NCBI RefSeq assembly: GCF_001640805.2
Contig: NC_066853.1
Span: forward strand, 22,751,173 to 22,815,172
Source of the DNA: Lates calcarifer
Lineage: Eukaryota > Chordata > Actinopteri > Centropomidae
Reading direction: 5' to 3'
DNA: 64,000 nucleotides
In this document: piece after piece, positions 62,035-64,000 of the stretch
Layout: each line of letters starts with the position of its first letter
How positions within the stretch are numbered: the stretch's first letter is position 1
Made by a program: the position numbers and the translations under genes
Notes under the pieces: generated by a model
The model's input: only the letters and a program-made list of their open reading frames with translations
What the model was told of the DNA's origin: nothing
Database searches by the model: none

Positions 62035-62339
62035 ATTCCTGTTGCATGAATCATGTTAAACCCTATATGATGGCTCTGATGTGCCATATGCAGTTTGCCT
62101 TCTCTCAGACACTGAATAAGGGAGGACTTACTTTTCATTCCTGTCTGTGTTCTGACTGACAGCAGGAATCAGACTGCTCCCGTTGTCTCATCTGATGTCT
62201 GAGCAAGCAATGTTTCTGAATTCAAATTTTTCCGCATTACAAAACTGTACCTTCTGTGAATCCAAGGGCTTCCCATTACTCCAAAAACAGCAGGGGATAT
62301 CGTATAGTCATTCGCTGCCATGAAACAAGGTAAATAGTG

Positions 62340-62480
62340 GATAAACATACAGGCTGGCTAATGTGCTGTGATTAATTAGCCTCTCATTGTCTGTCTGATC
62401 GGGAAACAGATCTCAAGCTAATTATGAAAAGTATCTCATTAGCACAGTAGCAGCGAGCTTCATACAGTGTGTAGGTGGAG
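62340..62480. promoter_or_regulatory. Candidate conserved intronic enhancer downstream of the exon
   Basis: Clustered homeodomain cores: GGCTAATG near 62356, ATTAATTAGC at 62371-62380, GCTAATTATG near 62417-62426, and CATTAGC near 62438. Spacing is 15-45 bases in repeat-free sequence. Inference only. Confidence 0.3.
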
Positions 62481-62484
62481 AAGC

Positions 62485-64000
62485 ATGAACACTGCAATGT
62501 GTTTATTAACAAGAGAGACCGTGAAGGGTTTGTTTGAAAGGTGAAATATGCTGTGTGACTCAGAGCTGGAATAAATGTGCGGAAGTTAGATAAATTGCAT
62601 CATGACTAGAGAGGATAAGTTAAGGCTACAGTCAGTATCTCAACACGCTTCCTACAACATGCTTTGAAGTATGTCGAACATGCATTTGCTGACAAGGAAA
62701 ATCAAACAATATCTTATCTTAATATAAGATTATTACACATGGATACAGTATTTTTGAAGCTATTTGAATCAGTTACCTGCTGTTGTTAAGCTGTCACTGC
62801 ATTTAAGCTCAGTGTCCTACAATTTCATCTCTTCCTTGAGTAAAAATGTCACACATTATGCAAAAAGCCCAATAGTGATCCAATAAATGTGGAGTCTAAA
62901 ATGAACTCATCTTCTGTCAGACTCTATAAAGGGAAACTACAAGTCACTTTTATCCAGGCTTATCACGACTGAAAAATATACAGTAGATGTGAAGTTAAAG
63001 AAGGAGCTTTCTGATGGGAGACCCTTTATGCCTTTTAAAACTCATTTCATAAGCTGAATGAAAATTTGGAGGGGCCAGGGGGCTGCTTTTAATAAGGCAA
63101 CAGTTTTTTTCCCCCGTTTTTTCAACAGGTGCTGCTCTCTCAATTCCCTGAAAATCCCCTACTTCAAAGCTGTTGCTTAAAACCATGATTAAAAAGTAAC
63201 AGATTGAAATAATTTTGTGGAAAGATAGTCTATCTGAAAAAAAAAAAAAAAAATCCTTTCTACCACGAGGCTGTCAGATTCCTTTAATCCATCTGTGCTT
63301 TCTGTTCAGGCTTTCCTCCCACCACAATTCAGCTCCTCCTTCCTCTTTTAGTCATTTTGCTTGTATTCTGACCTAGAACAAGGCTGCACTTTCTTTCCTC
63401 TTTCCTGCGCACTCACACTCTTTTTTCATCTTTGCTCAAATAATTTCCACCTGTCAGATCTCATCTAGCTCTGGTGCATTCAAGGGTTAGAGTGACATTC
63501 TTTATCCTCCCAGAGACTCAACACTGTCCACAGCAGATGCATCATTGTCCCACAGCTGACAGCTCTTTCTTTGTGGAAGATTTCAATCTAATTACATCTT
63601 TTTCTGACATCATTTATGAGGGGCTGATGGTAAACAGAGAGACAGGACAAAGCATGCCCAAGATAAGGATTTAACTGCTAACACAGGAAACCTGTAAAGT
63701 CAAATTCAACCACAGTGATACTGTTATTCATCAAGTTTTTTCTGCAGACTTTCGAGCTGAAAAACACAGGCAGCATAATGACTGTCTTGCTTCTGGCTTT
63801 CTGAGTGCCTTAGTCTTTGGCTTCAAGACAATGGAGCCATCACTCTGCCATTGTTCACATACTCATTTATTAATGAAGTACTGAAATGCAATCTGCTTCC
63901 TCACTGAACCACACAGATGAGGGAAATAGTCTTTGTAATGAGATTTTTTTTCCCAGGCTTTTAGCTTTTTTGTCTTTTGATGAGTTACAGAGCTGGCAGA
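62485..64000. other. Intronic sequence without recognised gene
   Basis: An A run lies at about 63238-63253. Short frames have no motif, and no following calsyntenin exon was found. Confidence 0.45.

Larger units (their letters stand above)
59045..62335. other. Intronic sequence without recognised gene
   Basis: It contains a small perfect hairpin at 60751-60781 and the CA tract at 62000. The 142-codon frame at 60088-60516 has no calsyntenin or other recognised motif. Confidence 0.45.
58310..64000 (+). other. clstn2: Partial second intron of clstn2
   Basis: No segment after 58315 resembles the next calsyntenin exon, which should encode a cadherin-repeat sequence beginning E-I-C with an FKIHG-like motif. 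The region contains microsatellites, a TGGA repeat and a candidate conserved block at about 62340-62480. The intron therefore runs past the end of the window. Confidence 0.7.

Noticed and set aside
1..64000. CRISPR arrays, operons, phage or bacterial defence genes
   Set aside because: No regularly spaced repeats, no bacterial-style gene packing and no ribosome-binding sites. The window is intron-like vertebrate DNA.

Overview
The window looks like vertebrate, most probably teleost fish, nuclear DNA: AT-leaning, intron-like sequence with many (CA/TG)n microsatellites, scattered decayed transposons of types common in fish, and no long open reading frame. Nothing suggests a bacterial, viral or organellar origin.

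Only one protein-coding segment can be supported: a 123-bp internal exon at 58187-58309 on the + strand, recognised as the second coding exon of a calsyntenin gene, best matching calsyntenin-2 (clstn2). Everything before it (1-58186) is read as part of a very long first intron, and everything after it (58310-64000) as the start of the next intron. Neither the signal-peptide exon nor the exon that continues the first cadherin repeat was found.

Region by region: 1-23 kb is intron with short interspersed repeats (about 1935, 3755, 13057 and 21040) and an L2-type LINE fragment (17.34-17.70 kb). At 23.37-25.07 kb lies a broken piggyBac element with a TTAA site, a palindromic terminal motif and transposase pieces. 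At 28.67-29.75 kb lies a broken Tc1-type element with TA target duplications and matching terminal inverted repeats. At 31.78-32.26 kb is a 3' fragment of a non-LTR reverse transcriptase (minus strand). From 37.6 to 41.8 kb are copies of fish interspersed repeats, two of them in opposite orientation. A second L2 fragment lies at 44.35-44.63 kb and a mariner remnant at 46.6-47.3 kb (minus strand). A roughly 200-bp MITE-like element is at 52.87-53.07 kb and a repeat-rich stretch at 56.7-57.15 kb. Several stretches (10.75-11.28, 26.68-26.87, 31.07-31.18, 53.53-53.94, 56.31-56.47 and 62.34-62.48 kb) are free of repeats and rich in homeodomain- or Sox-like motifs, so they are candidate intronic enhancers, but this needs alignment to other species.

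The protein-coding transposons are all non-functional, and the four larger ones have lost internal sequence. No convincing new biological system was found; the findings are ordered along the window and scored modestly.
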